Origin: Drosophila miranda
Lineage: Eukaryota; Arthropoda; Insecta; Diptera; Drosophilidae
Assembly: GCF_003369915.1 (NCBI RefSeq)
Contig: NC_046673.1
Span: 8,168,001-8,232,000 of the forward strand
Direction: 5' to 3'
Length of the DNA stretch: 64,000 bases
This document shows positions 14,601-25,274 of the stretch, one piece after another. A model generated the notes under the pieces. That model saw nothing but the letters and a program-made list of their open reading frames with translations, did not search any database and was not told where the DNA came from. Positions within the stretch are counted from its first letter, which is position 1, and every line of letters begins with the position of its first letter. Made by a program: the position numbers and the translations under genes.

Positions 14601-15103
14601 TCGGCGCTGCGTGTGCTAAATCGCCGCGTGTTTCCTCCACGGTTGCTTTCCAGCAACAGCGGGTAAATGACTTAATAACCAATAAACTTTTGTTTTATTT
14701 ATTTGCAAATAAAGCGTTAAATCAGCATAATAATGGAGCAAGGTGGGTGGGACTCCCAGCCCGAGCCGCAGGCCCAGCCGTACTTTGAATCGTGGAAAAC
14801 TGTGGCTCGGATGCCACCGTGAGGGTGGACGTGGACACACAGAATGGCCTGCTGGCGATTAACGCTACGTCGAGTTCTTTGCGGTAATTGAAGTTTTTGA
14901 ATAGTAAATAACGTCGTCTTTAGCTGCTGAAGGCCCTCTTCTCCTACCATTGCTCTACATTGTTTGGCTCTGGGTATAACCGACGAGTATACCAACGGGT
15001 ACGAATAGACGAGTAGTATGTACTCGTATCAGAGGAAGCCCTGAGTTGGCCTAGTACCTAGCACCCTGACTGTCCAAAGGGTCGAGTCGAGTCAGCCACA
15101 ACA

Positions 15104-15190
15104 AAAAAACCGATTTGTAAAAATCAATTTGGGGAAATTTACAAAGCCCTTTTAAACTTCCCCAAATTGATTTTTACAAATCGGTTTTTT
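15104..15190. repeat. Perfect 33-bp inverted repeat (hairpin)
   Basis: Bases 15104-15136 and 15158-15190 are exact reverse complements over 33 bp, with a 21-base spacer that itself can pair in part. The arms begin with six A and end with six T. No flanking gene explains the structure. It may be a small foldback or MITE-like insertion, or a transcribed hairpin that yields small RNA. Confidence 0.85.
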
Positions 15191-18053
15191 AATCTGTATG
15201 CATCAGAAATATAGTGATATAGGGTACATTTCCGTTGGTAGTCCTGCGTTGACCCCGTATCAAGCATAATAAAAATATTTGCCCAACTGTTGAGGGCGTG
15301 CGCTGTGCTGGCAGAAGGAGGTGGCAGCACTCAGGTCCTCGCCCAGGAGTCGACGCTGATTGTGTGCGGCTCACGTAGTCGAACCGCAATAAATATTGAT
15401 GAGCACACAAACACAACATTAAAACATTGTGCGTAAAATGGTCGAGGTTCTAGGAGAGGAGCCCAGCGTGGGAGGACTCACCTTCCGGGCCCTCGATCGC
15501 CTTTTTCCTCTAATTTGTCTCGGCCTTCCAGCAACAGTTAAGGGCAGTAAAATTTAATAACAATAATAATGCTAGTCCAGAAAATTCAAGAACTTCGCTT
15601 TATTTTCATACCAATTGCAGTGGGGGTCTCGGGTCCGTCGGGAATATCCCAAATGGTTCGCTAGGGCAGGAGAAAGCTTACGGGAGTGACCAAACACAGA
15701 GGGAGAGAGAGAGAGACTAAGGTCGGCGTCTAGGTTGGGGTCGGAAAATCTATTAAATATTTACAGCCACAAAGAGGAAAATATCTCTTAAATAACACTC
15801 AAGCCAAATCATAGGCGGGGCGAGGGAGGCTCAAAAAGTCTTGGAGTTACGTACCTACCCATACCCATATAAAACAAAAAAATATTCGGATAAAAGCCCT
15901 CTGCGCACAAATATCGGACGACGGCCCAACAGTTTTTTATATATAATACAAAGATACATATGTTTCGCTATTTCTTTATGTTGTGGTTTTCCCTCTTCCC
16001 CTTTTACAAAATCGTACTATAATACCCATTAATATGTCTGTACATTTAGTCCCTGATTCCTCAACTACTTATTGCCTCGTCATAGCCTTATCCGTGCATT
16101 GATATTTAAATATGGACAGTGTACAGTGAATACCCTCTTCCAAGTTGTTTTGCGGTTGCACTATTAACTCTAAAAGCGACCCTGGCTGGCTTGGTAATTG
16201 AATTGACCCAGCGGGGACACGTCTTTGGGCCGTTCAGGTGGTTGTGGGCGTGGGTCCAGAGGTTTATTTAGTTAGCAATTTCTCTAATAGGTTTACACTC
16301 AATCTGCGATGCCAGATGGTCGTCCGAAACACCGTCTTCCAACACTGTGCGACAGTGTTTTGTACTTGCGTGAAATGGTGGACAACTTTAACATTGGGCT
16401 CATATATCTTCAGGTATAGCTTCTGTGTCGAAAGTAATTGCAGATCAAATGAAAGTCCATACATTTCTCTTTACAGCCCATCGATTTGTATGGATGTTAC
16501 AATGCGCAAAGTCAACAGGCGCATTTGAATTTTAAAAAAGTATTTGCGAATATATCGTACATTCTACGTACATATGTCTGTATGTACGTGTATGTATGGG
16601 CATGTGATCTACACATCCAGACGTACAAACTGATTTTTGCCTCGAGCAAATTACACTCATTTTGTCGCACAGTGAAATCCTCACTCTCGGATGACCTCCT
16701 TCTCTTGGGGCGCGCCGAATTGTTAGCCAATCAAATGGTCCAGAATAGTGCTACACACATTTCGTTGTTGCTCTTTTGTGGCTTGGGCGTCCATCTCTCA
16801 GCCTCTTCCTATGCCTTTAGAGTGGTGAAGGGTAGTGAAGGGGAACACGTTTGTGGTTTGGATTGAATTTCGGGCCCAACTTCAATAGATAATTACTGAA
16901 ATATTTGATACAATTGCTCGCGTTTCACTCAATTGAATCCCACAATCAGTGTCCCCAGTCACAAATCGTGGGCCGCATAGCGCCATGCGTTCAATGCAAC
17001 TGGAGTAGCCTAATTACATATGTGTTTGATTTTGCTTTGCCAGCAGTTGCCCTAGCGACAAAATCAGTAATCTTACCGATTTCTAATTGGGCGGGAGTGT
17101 GGATTGGGGTGGGGTTTTGCACGGAGGTAGCACACATTCAACATGCAACTTGCGATGGTTATACACTTGTGTCCGCTCGGTTAAGGGGCACAGAGTTTTT
17201 AAATCTACAGAACAGGCCGTGCAGAGACTACACTTTAGAAGGCGACTAGTAAACAGGTGTTAGTCTACTATAGGTACATATGTATGTATGCCTTGATTTG
17301 TGAACGAAATGTTGTGCTGCATAAATTTCTTGAAGATCTCACCCGTACAGTGCTTGCTACGTACTTGTGCTCTCATCTTGAGCTGTCTCTGGCAGTGTAT
17401 CGGAAAATGTTGATGTTAGACAGAAATCAAGAATTGGCATATCCCCCGCTGATCCGCGGATGGTTCGTGGCTTGTATGGACTTTGGCACACTGTACTGAC
17501 GCTGCCTATCAACGCTGGATTTGGGTATGAGAACAGGAGACTAAAGTCGAATTGATGGCACTCTACATCTCATGTAGAGTCCTCCCGGTTGATTTTCTGG
17601 CGAGTGGGCTCTGATAGAAGAAAACGATAAGGCGACACCCCACAAGAGAGACATGCTTTTACCTATTGCTTACCATATACATATGTATGTATGTATGTGG
17701 TGTGGTCAAAACCTCGAAGCGTTCCACGCTATCCCATTCTGATAATGTGGTGGCTGGCCACACATTAAGATCTTCAACGGCTTTGGGCCCGCCGCCATGG
17801 GCACGGTTGCGTCTGCGCAATCCGTTTGAAAATCGCATCGCTTATTCGTAATGTTAGCAAGCCAAAAATCAGCTGTTTCTTGTTATCGGTGTCCGATGGT
17901 ATATCGAAGTCGATTGCAACTATGACTCTCTCTCTCTCATTGCGATTATCAGATTATATTGGAATTGCCATTTACCAGTAATTTGCTAAATTGTGTAATT
18001 TCTATAGAAGAATGGTGAATCCGCATTATAAAAAATAGAACAAAAGAAAGAGC

Positions 18054-19200
18054 ATGGAACCCGGGGAAAAGAATGTGAGTAGAAAAGACGGATGGGATGG
18101 GAACGTACAACACATAAATGTCTCGTTGCTAATAAATTGCCACGCAGAAGCAGAAGCCGACACAGGAAAAAGAGAACAACAAGTCTGCACTTACATGGCC
18201 GAGCCCATGAACATTGACGATGATGTGACTTGCGCGACGCTTTCAGAAGACCATTGCAGCGTGGCATTTGGCACTGCCTCCGGCATGGTCCACATCGTGG
18301 CCGTGAACAAGGACTGGCTACACATGAACATGGTGCGAAGGGAGAAGCTCTTTACCGCCCACCAGGAGCCGGTCCTGGCCTGCGCTGGAGACCGCCAGCT
18401 TCTCACCTCCTCGGCGCCGCGGCATGCGGCTGTGGTGCACACGCACCGGGTTTTGTCAGAAGGTGTTTGCGCACCACGGGGCCATGAGTGTGGCGTTCGA
18501 CCCGAAGGGCTGCTACTTTGCCAGCGCCTCCAACGATAATGTGGCGCGCGTGTGGAGAGTGGATCCCGCAGAGCACTTTGTGAGTTTCTTCGGTCACTTG
18601 GCACGATTGGAGGTGTGCCTTTTCCATCCGAATGGAAAGTACCTGGCCACTGGATCGGCAGACGCCACCGGCAGAATCTGGGACTGCGAGAAACGCACTC
18701 AAATGCGACTCTTCCGCGGCCACAAGGCCCCCATCACTGCCATGGCGTACTCCGTATGCGGGCGCTACCTGGTCTCTGGTGGCCGAGATGACCTGATCAT
18801 TGTCTGGGACACAACCACCGAGCGAATAACCTGCAGCCTGACCCAGCCCAACGCAAAGATTGCCTCGATCGATTTCTCCTACTGCAACAATCTGCTGGTT
18901 GTTTGGAGCCAGGACTGCCATCTGAGCCCTTGGGAGTTTCAGCTGCTCGTCAAGTGCCCCGAGAAGAAGGTTTCGTCCACCCAAGGCACCAAAGCAAGTG
19001 AGCTGGCGCTAATCAGCACGATTCAGGCCTGTAAAAATGGAATTTTCCTTCAAAGTGGGTTCTTCGGTCGCGATGCCCTGATTGTCATCTGAACGATGAG
19101 TTCTCGGAAGGTAATAGAGTTAAGCCCGAAAGCAGCCGAGAAGAAGACTGCCCTTGTGAAAGCTCTTGAAACTTGACTTTGAATATAGAGAAATGATGAG
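18054..19200 (+). pseudogene. TAF5-like WD40 gene copy, unit A (broken)
   Basis: This copy belongs to the TAF5 family: a TFIID/SAGA-type subunit with an N-terminal NTD2 domain and C-terminal WD40 propeller, including the testis-specific Cannonball of Drosophila. The WD40 blades are readable (phrases DNVARVWRVD, DATGRIWDCEK, DLIIVWDTTT). The NTD2-coding part is missing: former intron sequence after MEPGEKN runs straight into MAEPMNIDDD. Unit A is damaged further. Around 18411-18425 the sequence differs from the other units and shifts the frame after residues TSS. A TGA replaces the tryptophan codon of IVIWTMSS near 19090, and the 3' end is altered at about 19170-19185. It is most likely a pseudogene. 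Unit B shows the same region in a longer, more ancestral form. Confidence 0.8.
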
Positions 19201-19540
19201 ATTGGTAGGTCGTGTCTCAGTTAAATGAAGTTCTTAAACTAATCATATTCCATTGGCATATTCTATTACACCTTCAGATGCAGAAATAGCTTCTCGGACC
19301 CAGGCGCTGAGGCGAGTCATCGATGGAAAGCACCGTCGAGTCCATGAATATACAATAGATTCATTTATATAAACGTAAACATACACAGCCCAAACTTCAA
19401 ACATTAAAACCAACTATTCGGATCGCACTCATTGTTTGAACTGTAAGTTTCCACTGGTCAAAGCAAAGGCCTTCCCTGATTTTATGTGCAACTTTGTTCT
19501 GTTTTTTAGGATAAACCTCAATGATTCCGGCACTCCCTGA

Positions 19541-19741
19541 GTGGCCCCAAAAGACTATTTAAAATATTGTAGACAAGTGCTAAAAGTGGTTCGCGGTTAC
19601 ATTCAACTGTTTTGTGGTCTGGCTTCCAGCCCACCCACGCGAATGCACAACAAATGGAGCAACAATTTATGGACCGGCACAAACCCTCTGAAAGACGAAC
19701 CGAATGAATTAAGTAAAATTTCTATTCCGAAAAATTACTGA
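19541..19741 (+). CDS. Small unknown ORF, unit A
   Basis: A 66-codon frame encodes MAPKDYLKY...CGLASSPPTRMHNKWSNNLWTGTNPLKDEPNEL. The second half is conserved in all four units. It is preceded in each unit by an intron-like segment (GTAAGT at about 19443, a T-rich tract and AG near 19510), which suggests one exon of a small spliced gene. In unit C a roughly 26-bp difference upstream opens another frame (see that entry). I do not recognise a family; a function cannot be assigned, and it may be a decayed exon. Confidence 0.35.
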   Translation: MAPKDYLKYCRQVLKVVRGYIQLFCGLASSPPTRMHNKWSNNLWTGTNPLKDEPNELSKISIPKNY

Positions 19742-21092
19742 TTAATCACCATCTTGCAGACATTGAATTTTGTGTTTGGGACAATTGGAAATGGCTTTAT
19801 TTATGATCATCCATTGAGGGCTCAGCACACATACATATGTAGGAACATGTGCATAATTGATTATAGATATGTATATATATACTACAATATGTGAGAATTA
19901 GGGACCGCAGCAGCTGGAACCTCAAAAAATATGTCCAAGGAATGAATGTGTAATATTTCAATCTAAGCAATTAAGTGATGTCCAGACACAGTGTCTTTCT
20001 TTTCCCTTCCCTCTTGGATCCAGGGAAGAGGATTCGAATTGGGATTGTGATTGTAAATATAAAATACAAATGTTCAATCTAAATTAAACATAAACAGAGT
20101 TATTTACACTTGAATCTTCTTCCGGCCATAGGAAGGACACTAGGCCGATCAGGATGTCAGACAGGATAGTCCTGATCAACAAACGGTACCAGCGATATGC
20201 TGAGACATGCCAATAGTTCCGATACATACATATAGATTAGCTCTCTAAGAAATACAACTAACCTAACATATGCAATCAAACTGATATCAGTTAAGATTTT
20301 CAAACATATATTGCTTATTAGTTACATTATCTATTGCTTACAACGACCTTTGGGTACGACTACTACTACAAATTTCGTTGACCCTTTAAACGTCGCCCCA
20401 AAGGAAACACTATTTCATCGAGGCTCACTGTTAATTTACATAAAAATGTTTACCAAATCCATGACAAGAAATACTCAATACTCATATTACAGAAATGATA
20501 GCAATACTATCTTTGTAAAATATACACCATATGGTATACCGTGAAAAGAAGGGGATTGAAAATGAAAAGAACATCTGCATTCCAAAATAGTAGAATATCT
20601 GAGTAATAGTTGCTCGTTATAACAATCGTACACAAATTCGTAGTTCGTGGCATTTTATTGATACAAGTGTCATACGTTTGATTGAGTTTCAAGATGTTTC
20701 AGTTATAATAATTGAACAATCGAAGCATGTACGTAATGAGTATTATGTAATTCTTAAACTGCTGTTGTTGAGTAGAAAGTTTAAGGAAAACCGCTGTTAA
20801 GTTTTTTGCGATACGCCAGGGCATTTCCTAATGATGTAGAATCGATACTGTTTCCTTTGAAAATATACTTTAGGATCCTCCGACTCCAGCAGAGTGGCAC
20901 ATTGTGGATGAGCAAAGAAGGCCAGATGCTGATGAAAAAACATTTATATTGCATAGCTCCCTTTCAAGTTATTTCATTAGCCACTTACCAATCTGGAATG
21001 GCAAATTAAGGATGACTTCGATTTTTTGTAGTATTTCTAAACAAATTTTGTGGATGTGGTGCCTAAGCGTGGAGCAGTACTTTTTCAGCTTT

Positions 21093-21674
21093 CTAGTGGA
21101 GTTTCTGGAAGACGTGTTTAGCTTTCAGACCAGCCCACATGGCAATGAGAAGAGTAACCAAGTACATCAACAGAAGATTGTTAACGATTGAACCAATCCA
21201 AGCCATGGCCAGGAGGACCAAGCTTTCCACAATCACGAGGCCGGTCGACTTGCGTTCCTTGAATAGATACTGATACCATGCTGCCAAGCTTTCCTTGATG
21301 ATGTACATCTGTCCGCAAACAGACTCGAATTTTGCCTCGTTGTCGCTATCCCAAATTAAGGCATTCCAAAACAAGCCGGCAATTTTGGTTGGGAAAAAGT
21401 CGAAAATGAAATCCGGCCGATCCAGGCACCACAGAAGAAAATAGTGCGAAATGGTAGTCAGCAATGCCAGGAGAGACATAAGAGTTATCACCGATAGATC
21501 CATGTACCACAGAACGAAATAAGCGACGCTTATGCCCCCAAATACCACCACGGGGTAGTAGTTTTTCTCCCAGGTAAGGACACCATAGGCACTCACTATA
21601 GGCGCTTGAAATCGCTCCAAATCATGCTTAAGCTTGATAACCTTTTCGTTCTTGCCAATGTCCGATGCTGTCAT
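21093..21674 (-). CDS. ARL6IP1-like reticulon-type ER membrane protein, unit A
   Basis: A 193-residue intronless protein resembling ARL6IP1 (ADP-ribosylation-factor-like 6 interacting protein 1), a small ER-shaping protein with reticulon-like hydrophobic hairpins. Matching features are the lead KLKHDLERF...VLTWEKNYYP, a first hydrophobic pair (about residues 42-85), the central soluble part (NEAKFESVCGQMYIIKESLAAWY) and a second hydrophobic block with AMAWIGSIVNNLLLMYLVTLL, which parallels the AVAWVGQQVHNLLLTYL stretch of the human protein. Length is near the family norm (about 200). A DRE-type TATCGATA motif lies about 150 bp upstream of the start. The frame is open in all four units with few replacements, suggesting selection. 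Absence of introns makes a retroposed origin possible. Confidence 0.85.
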   Translation of the reverse strand: MTASDIGKNEKVIKLKHDLERFQAPIVSAYGVLTWEKNYYPVVVFGGISVAYFVLWYMDLSVITLMSLLALLTTISHYFLLWCLDRPDFIFDFFPTKIAGLFWNALIWDSDNEAKFESVCGQMYIIKESLAAWYQYLFKERKSTGLVIVESLVLLAMAWIGSIVNNLLLMYLVTLLIAMWAGLKAKHVFQKLH

Positions 21675-21824
21675 CTTTGTGCTTCGTTGCGTTTCGAGTT
21701 CAATTGGAGTTTTGAACGTAGTCTCTTTAAGTAGTCTTTAATTTAAGCAAAAAGTAGTTTTTTTATTGCCAGCCAACGTTAATGCATCAAATGAGAGGTG
21801 TCAATGTCAAACCATCGAAGGTTC

Positions 21825-21832
21825 TATCGATA
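21825..21832. promoter_or_regulatory. DRE-type TATCGATA motif upstream of ARL6IP1-like, unit A
   Basis: Perfect 8-bp palindrome TATCGATA, the binding site of DREF, common in broadly expressed Drosophila promoters. It lies about 150 bp before the minus-strand start codon. The same motif is at 31847-31854 (B), 41371-41378 (C) and 51222-51229 (D). It lies outside the inserted element, so it belongs to the unit itself. Confidence 0.65.
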
Positions 21833-21863
21833 GTTTCGATGTATTACTGCAATCCGGTTTCAT

Positions 21864-21979
21864 CACTAACCATACAGTATATATATAGATGTGCCAGTTC
21901 ATGCTAGAAAGCGTCACACGATGAGTTACCAGTTCGAATACCCCAGAGACCTCGGCTCTGGCGTTCGGGTACAGACGCG
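21864..21979 (+). repeat. Left terminal inverted repeat, unit A element
   Basis: Reverse complement of 26565-26680 with about 85-90% match by eye. The outer 17-18 bases and the internal phrase CGTCACACGATGAGTTACCAG match exactly. Homology stops near 'gggtacagacgcg'. Corresponding ends in the other units start at 31886 (B) and 41410 (C). Confidence 0.85.
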
Positions 21980-22139
21980 TTTCGTACTGGGAACTAGTTC
22001 GGAGGTGGTGATATCACCACTCCCTAACAGACTAGGGGTACTCTCTTTACTAACCCTTAACAATGCTTTTCATCATTTCCATTTTTACCCGCAATGTCCT
22101 ACGACATGCGGACCAGCGACACCACATCGTTTACCCCCG

Positions 22140-22220
22140 AGCTAGTGATATGGGTACTCGTCTAATAGCTAGTGAAATGGGTACCCATGTAGTAGCTAAT
22201 AAAATGGGTACCCATGAAGT
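22140..22220. repeat. Three tandem 27-bp subrepeats in the element's left arm
   Basis: Three consecutive 27-mers begin 'agcta' and share 'atgggtac', at 22140, 22167 and 22194. Internally repetitive arms are typical of foldback-type elements. The same array is present in units B and C. Confidence 0.8.
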
Positions 22221-22803
22221 AGGTTATCAATCTTCATTTCATTTTATATTTACATTTTTATTTTATTAAATATTTCATTTTATTTTAGTTTTTAAATTTA
22301 CTAATTAAGGTTTGCTGTTCGCGGTGGTACTTATATTATATCTTATATTTCTTTATTAAGCCTACGCAAATGCCGTATACATTTGTAATTAAATTGCTTT
22401 GACTTACTGTTAATTGAACTAAAATTGAATAATTATAATCACTTGGTCAGCCGCACTGATTAGCACAAACACCAAACGCAATAAACTTTCCAGCAATGCA
22501 ATGACCGAAAACAGAAAAGGGAAAGGAGAAGAGCAGATCAACATCATTTTTAGCTACCTACTCTCTTAATTTTCCTCTCATGCTTCTTCGTTTCTTCGTC
22601 TACTGGTGAGACGTTGCATCCCAACCGAACTAGTTCGGTGGCTGGTGCGCGGTGGGTTGTAGAGTATACAGAGCAACATTTTTTGTCTCTTCTTTGAGTG
22701 GTACGGCGTTCGTTTACCATAGGGTTAGCCCGGAAAGTACCCATGTAGGAACCAGCCAAATCAGTAGTTCGCGCATGGTCAATCGCCACCGCCAGTACTA
22801 GAG

Positions 22804-22849
22804 GGAACATATTGCGGTGTACTAACACATGCAAAGATGTTCTCCCTGC
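22804..22849. repeat. 46-bp direct repeat, left copy, bracketing captured DNA (unit A)
   Basis: The segment starting 'gaacatattgcggtgtac' and ending 'ctccctgc' recurs in the same orientation at 26504-26549, differing at a few bases. The two copies lie just outside the host-derived DNA and may mark how it was captured. Confidence 0.8.
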
Positions 22850-23113
22850 ACTAGTACTCAGACCGACGAAATATGTTGGTGACAAAATCAGGGATGATAT
22901 TCGTATGGAAACGATTCAAATGCTTATGATCAACAAAATATGTCGCAGACGAGTACTCAGATCCGAAAAAAGCAAACTCCGATTAATACTGGAAAAGCAA
23001 CCGATGATATTTGGTGGGCATACCGATAGACATATCGATTAACATAACGTCAAAAAAGCAGGAAATGACAAGCACATTTTATTGAAATCAGAAAAAAAGT
23101 ACAGAAAACAAAA

Positions 23114-24070
23114 ATGAAGAACTCCATAAAAGAAGAATTTGTGTCTAAGGTCTGCTACGACCTGAGCCGCTGCTGGCAATCAGTGGAGACTCCCCACTAC
23201 TCGAATGTTGTCTACCGCCTGATGACATACAATCTGTTGGCCCCGGATATGGTAGTGAAGCACAAGTCGCACTATGGGGGCATCGAAGAGCAGCATCTGA
23301 ATTGGGGAAATCGTCTGAACAAGCTCACTCAAGAGGTGCAAGTCCTCAATCCTGACATCCTCTGTCTGCAGGAGATGCAGTGCAGTCATCTGCCGCAGAT
23401 CATGCGACGCTTCAAGGCGACCACCATGCGGAGCTACAATTACATATTCCAGCAAAAGTTGGAGAGCGAATCCGATGGTATAGCCATCATCTACGATATG
23501 AAAAAGCTCGAGCTGATCGGCCATCGGGCCTTGGGGCGCCAAATCCAGGAGCCCAACAAGCGTGCGGACTTCGATCGCTTTGGCCTAATGGGAAAGTTCA
23601 ACCTGACCGGTACTCCCAAGCAGCTGATCGTGTGCAGTGCCCACCTACTGCAGGGCACTCCCCTGGGTACGGATGGGCGCCCAGACATTGTGCAACGTCT
23701 GCGCAGCGAACTACTCCAATATAGCCACGACTACGAGAACAACAGCTGCATTCCAATCATCCTCGGAGGAGACTTCAACTTTTCGAGCGGCACCAAACCC
23801 TTCCGCACCCTGACGACGCCCGCCGTCTATTCAGCCTGTTCCAAGCAGTTGGTGCCCGTCTACAGCACTGCCACCAAGCAGGTGTCCGCCTACGACTCGA
23901 AGCAGGGCTGGATTGATGCCGATCATATTTTCTACTCGAAGGGCTGTCCGCGCTACAATATACGTCTTTGCAGCTACTACCTGCTGCCACGCATCTGCTT
24001 GGAGCAACTACCCAACCATTTCCTCGGCTCAGACCACTACTCTCTGGCCGTCAATTTCACTGTGAATTAG
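23114..24070 (+). CDS. Angel-type endonuclease/exonuclease/phosphatase protein, unit A
   Basis: An intact 318-residue intronless frame of the EEP superfamily, closest by eye to the angel/CCR4-nocturnin branch (RNA deadenylases or 2',3'-cyclic phosphatases acting on RNA ends). Catalytic landmarks are in order: TYN at residue 40, LQE at 87, SDG at 120-122, SAH at 177, GGDFN at 218-222, the DAD stretch near 268-270, and SDH at 306-308. The phrases YNLLAPD and LNPDILCLQEMQ are angel-like. Length is close to Drosophila angel (about 350) but slightly shorter at the N-terminus. AATAAA follows at 24132. The gene lies wholly inside the TIR element, just before the captured white exons. A near-DRE TATCGATTA (23033-23041) precedes the start. 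Retention of all catalytic residues suggests possible function. Confidence 0.8.
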   Translation: MKNSIKEEFVSKVCYDLSRCWQSVETPHYSNVVYRLMTYNLLAPDMVVKHKSHYGGIEEQHLNWGNRLNKLTQEVQVLNPDILCLQEMQCSHLPQIMRRFKATTMRSYNYIFQQKLESESDGIAIIYDMKKLELIGHRALGRQIQEPNKRADFDRFGLMGKFNLTGTPKQLIVCSAHLLQGTPLGTDGRPDIVQRLRSELLQYSHDYENNSCIPIILGGDFNFSSGTKPFRTLTTPAVYSACSKQLVPVYSTATKQVSAYDSKQGWIDADHIFYSKGCPRYNIRLCSYYLLPRICLEQLPNHFLGSDHYSLAVNFTVN

Positions 24071-24177
24071 GTGACAGCTGAAATGAGCGTGCTCCCATCC
24101 CACTACAAACTAATTCTATGTTCAATCGTTTAATAAAATGTAAACAATATATATTTCTATATCTATTAATCTTTCAG

Positions 24178-25274
24178 TGTTGGGGCCCAGTGTCCGACTA
24201 ATTACAACCCGGCGGATTTCTACGTTCAGGTCCTGGCCGTTGTACCAGGCCGCGAGGCTGATTCCAGAGCGAGGATTGCCAAGATATGCGATAGCTTTGC
24301 CGTCAGCAAAGTGGCCCGGGAAATGGAGCAGCTGCTGGCCACCAAGAATCTCGAGCAGCCCCTGGAGCAGCCCGAAAATGGTTATACGTACAAGGCCACC
24401 TGGTTTATGCAGTTCCGGGCAGTGCTCTGGCGTTCCTGGCTATCCGTGCTGAAGGAACCGTTGCTGGTCAAAGTACGACTCATTCAGACAACGGTAAGAA
24501 GAGGAGGCGGAGGAGGAGATGAAGATGAAGATGAAGATGAGGGGTATCGAACCGCTACTGGTACTTCGCCACTATGTTTTCGCCACTATCAATGTGAGTT
24601 AAAATCCCCCTCTTACGCCTCTTATATATATTAATTTATTTCATATATTTTCTCCTTAGGTTTTCACATCGGAGCTGCCGGTATTTATGAGAGAAGCCCG
24701 AAGTCGTCTGTACAGATGTGACACGTACTTCTTGGGCAAGACCATAGCAGAGCTGCCGTTGTTCCTCACCGTTCCCTTGGTATTCACTGCAATTGCCTAT
24801 CCAATGATTGGACTCAGGCCGGGCGTGATGCACTTCTTGAACTGCCTGGCACTGGTCACATTGGTGGCCAATGTGTCGACATCGTTCGGATATCTGATAT
24901 CCTGTGCCAGCTCCTCCACCTCGATGGCCCTGTCGGTGGGCCCACCCGTCATTATCCCGTTCCTGCTGTTCGGTGGGTTCTTTTTGAATTCCGGGTCGGT
25001 GCCCGTCTATCTGAAGTGGCTGTCGTATCTGTCCTGGTTCCGGTACGCCAACGAGGGGCTGCTCATCAACCAGTGGGCGGATGTGGAGGCAGATGAAATC
25101 AGTTGCACCTCCTCGAACACGACGTGCCCCAGCTCCGGCAAGGTCATCCTAGAGACCCTAAACTTCTCGGCTGAGGATTTGGCCCTGGATTACGTGGGAC
25201 TGGGCATCTTAATTCTTAGCTTTAGGGTATTGGCTTATCTGGCACTGAGACTCAGGGCCAGACGCAAGGAGTAG
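24178..25274 (+). pseudogene. w: 3' fragment of white (ABCG transporter), unit A, middle exon lost
   Basis: The frame beginning [19 protein letters not shown] and ending in [10 protein letters not shown] matches, as I remember it, the C-terminal half of Drosophila White, the ABCG half-transporter that imports eye-pigment precursors together with Scarlet or Brown. Exon 24178-24493 starts directly after an acceptor (ctttcag), so the fragment begins inside a white intron. It ends at a GTAAGA donor. The final exon is 24660-25274 and a polyadenylation signal follows at 25392. The 44-residue membrane exon (MVAILIG..FATIN) present in unit C has been deleted here: only its last 15-20 bases remain, before GTGAGT at 24596. 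The ATP-binding half and promoter are absent, so no transporter can be made. Introns show it was captured as genomic DNA, not from mRNA. Confidence 0.88.

Larger units (their letters stand above)
8001..17800. other. Non-coding DNA left of the tandem array
   Basis: No convincing gene is seen. The region holds an AC-dinucleotide run (8565-8602), CAGCGT/CAGCGG repeats (about 9477-9512), ATTCAC-type repeats (about 9695-9730), TATG repeats (about 12100-12150 and 17680-17700), a GA run (about 15700-15715) and the perfect hairpin at 15104-15190. Frames of 60-130 codons lack coding character. Intronic or regulatory DNA of a large gene is possible but not shown. Confidence 0.5.

Noticed and set aside
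18403-18984. Long minus-strand frames across the WD40 regions (also in B, C and D)
   Set aside because: They are mirror frames of the GC-rich WD40 coding sequence, with no independent signal.
20904-21191. 95-codon plus-strand frame present in all units
   Set aside because: Its second half is antisense to the ARL6IP1-like gene and is conserved because of that gene; the first half alone is too short to judge.
22550-22885. 111-codon minus-strand frame in the element's left arm, considered as a transposase remnant
   Set aside because: It has no transposase motif and runs through the palindrome and the 46-bp repeat. It is identical in three units only because they are recent copies.
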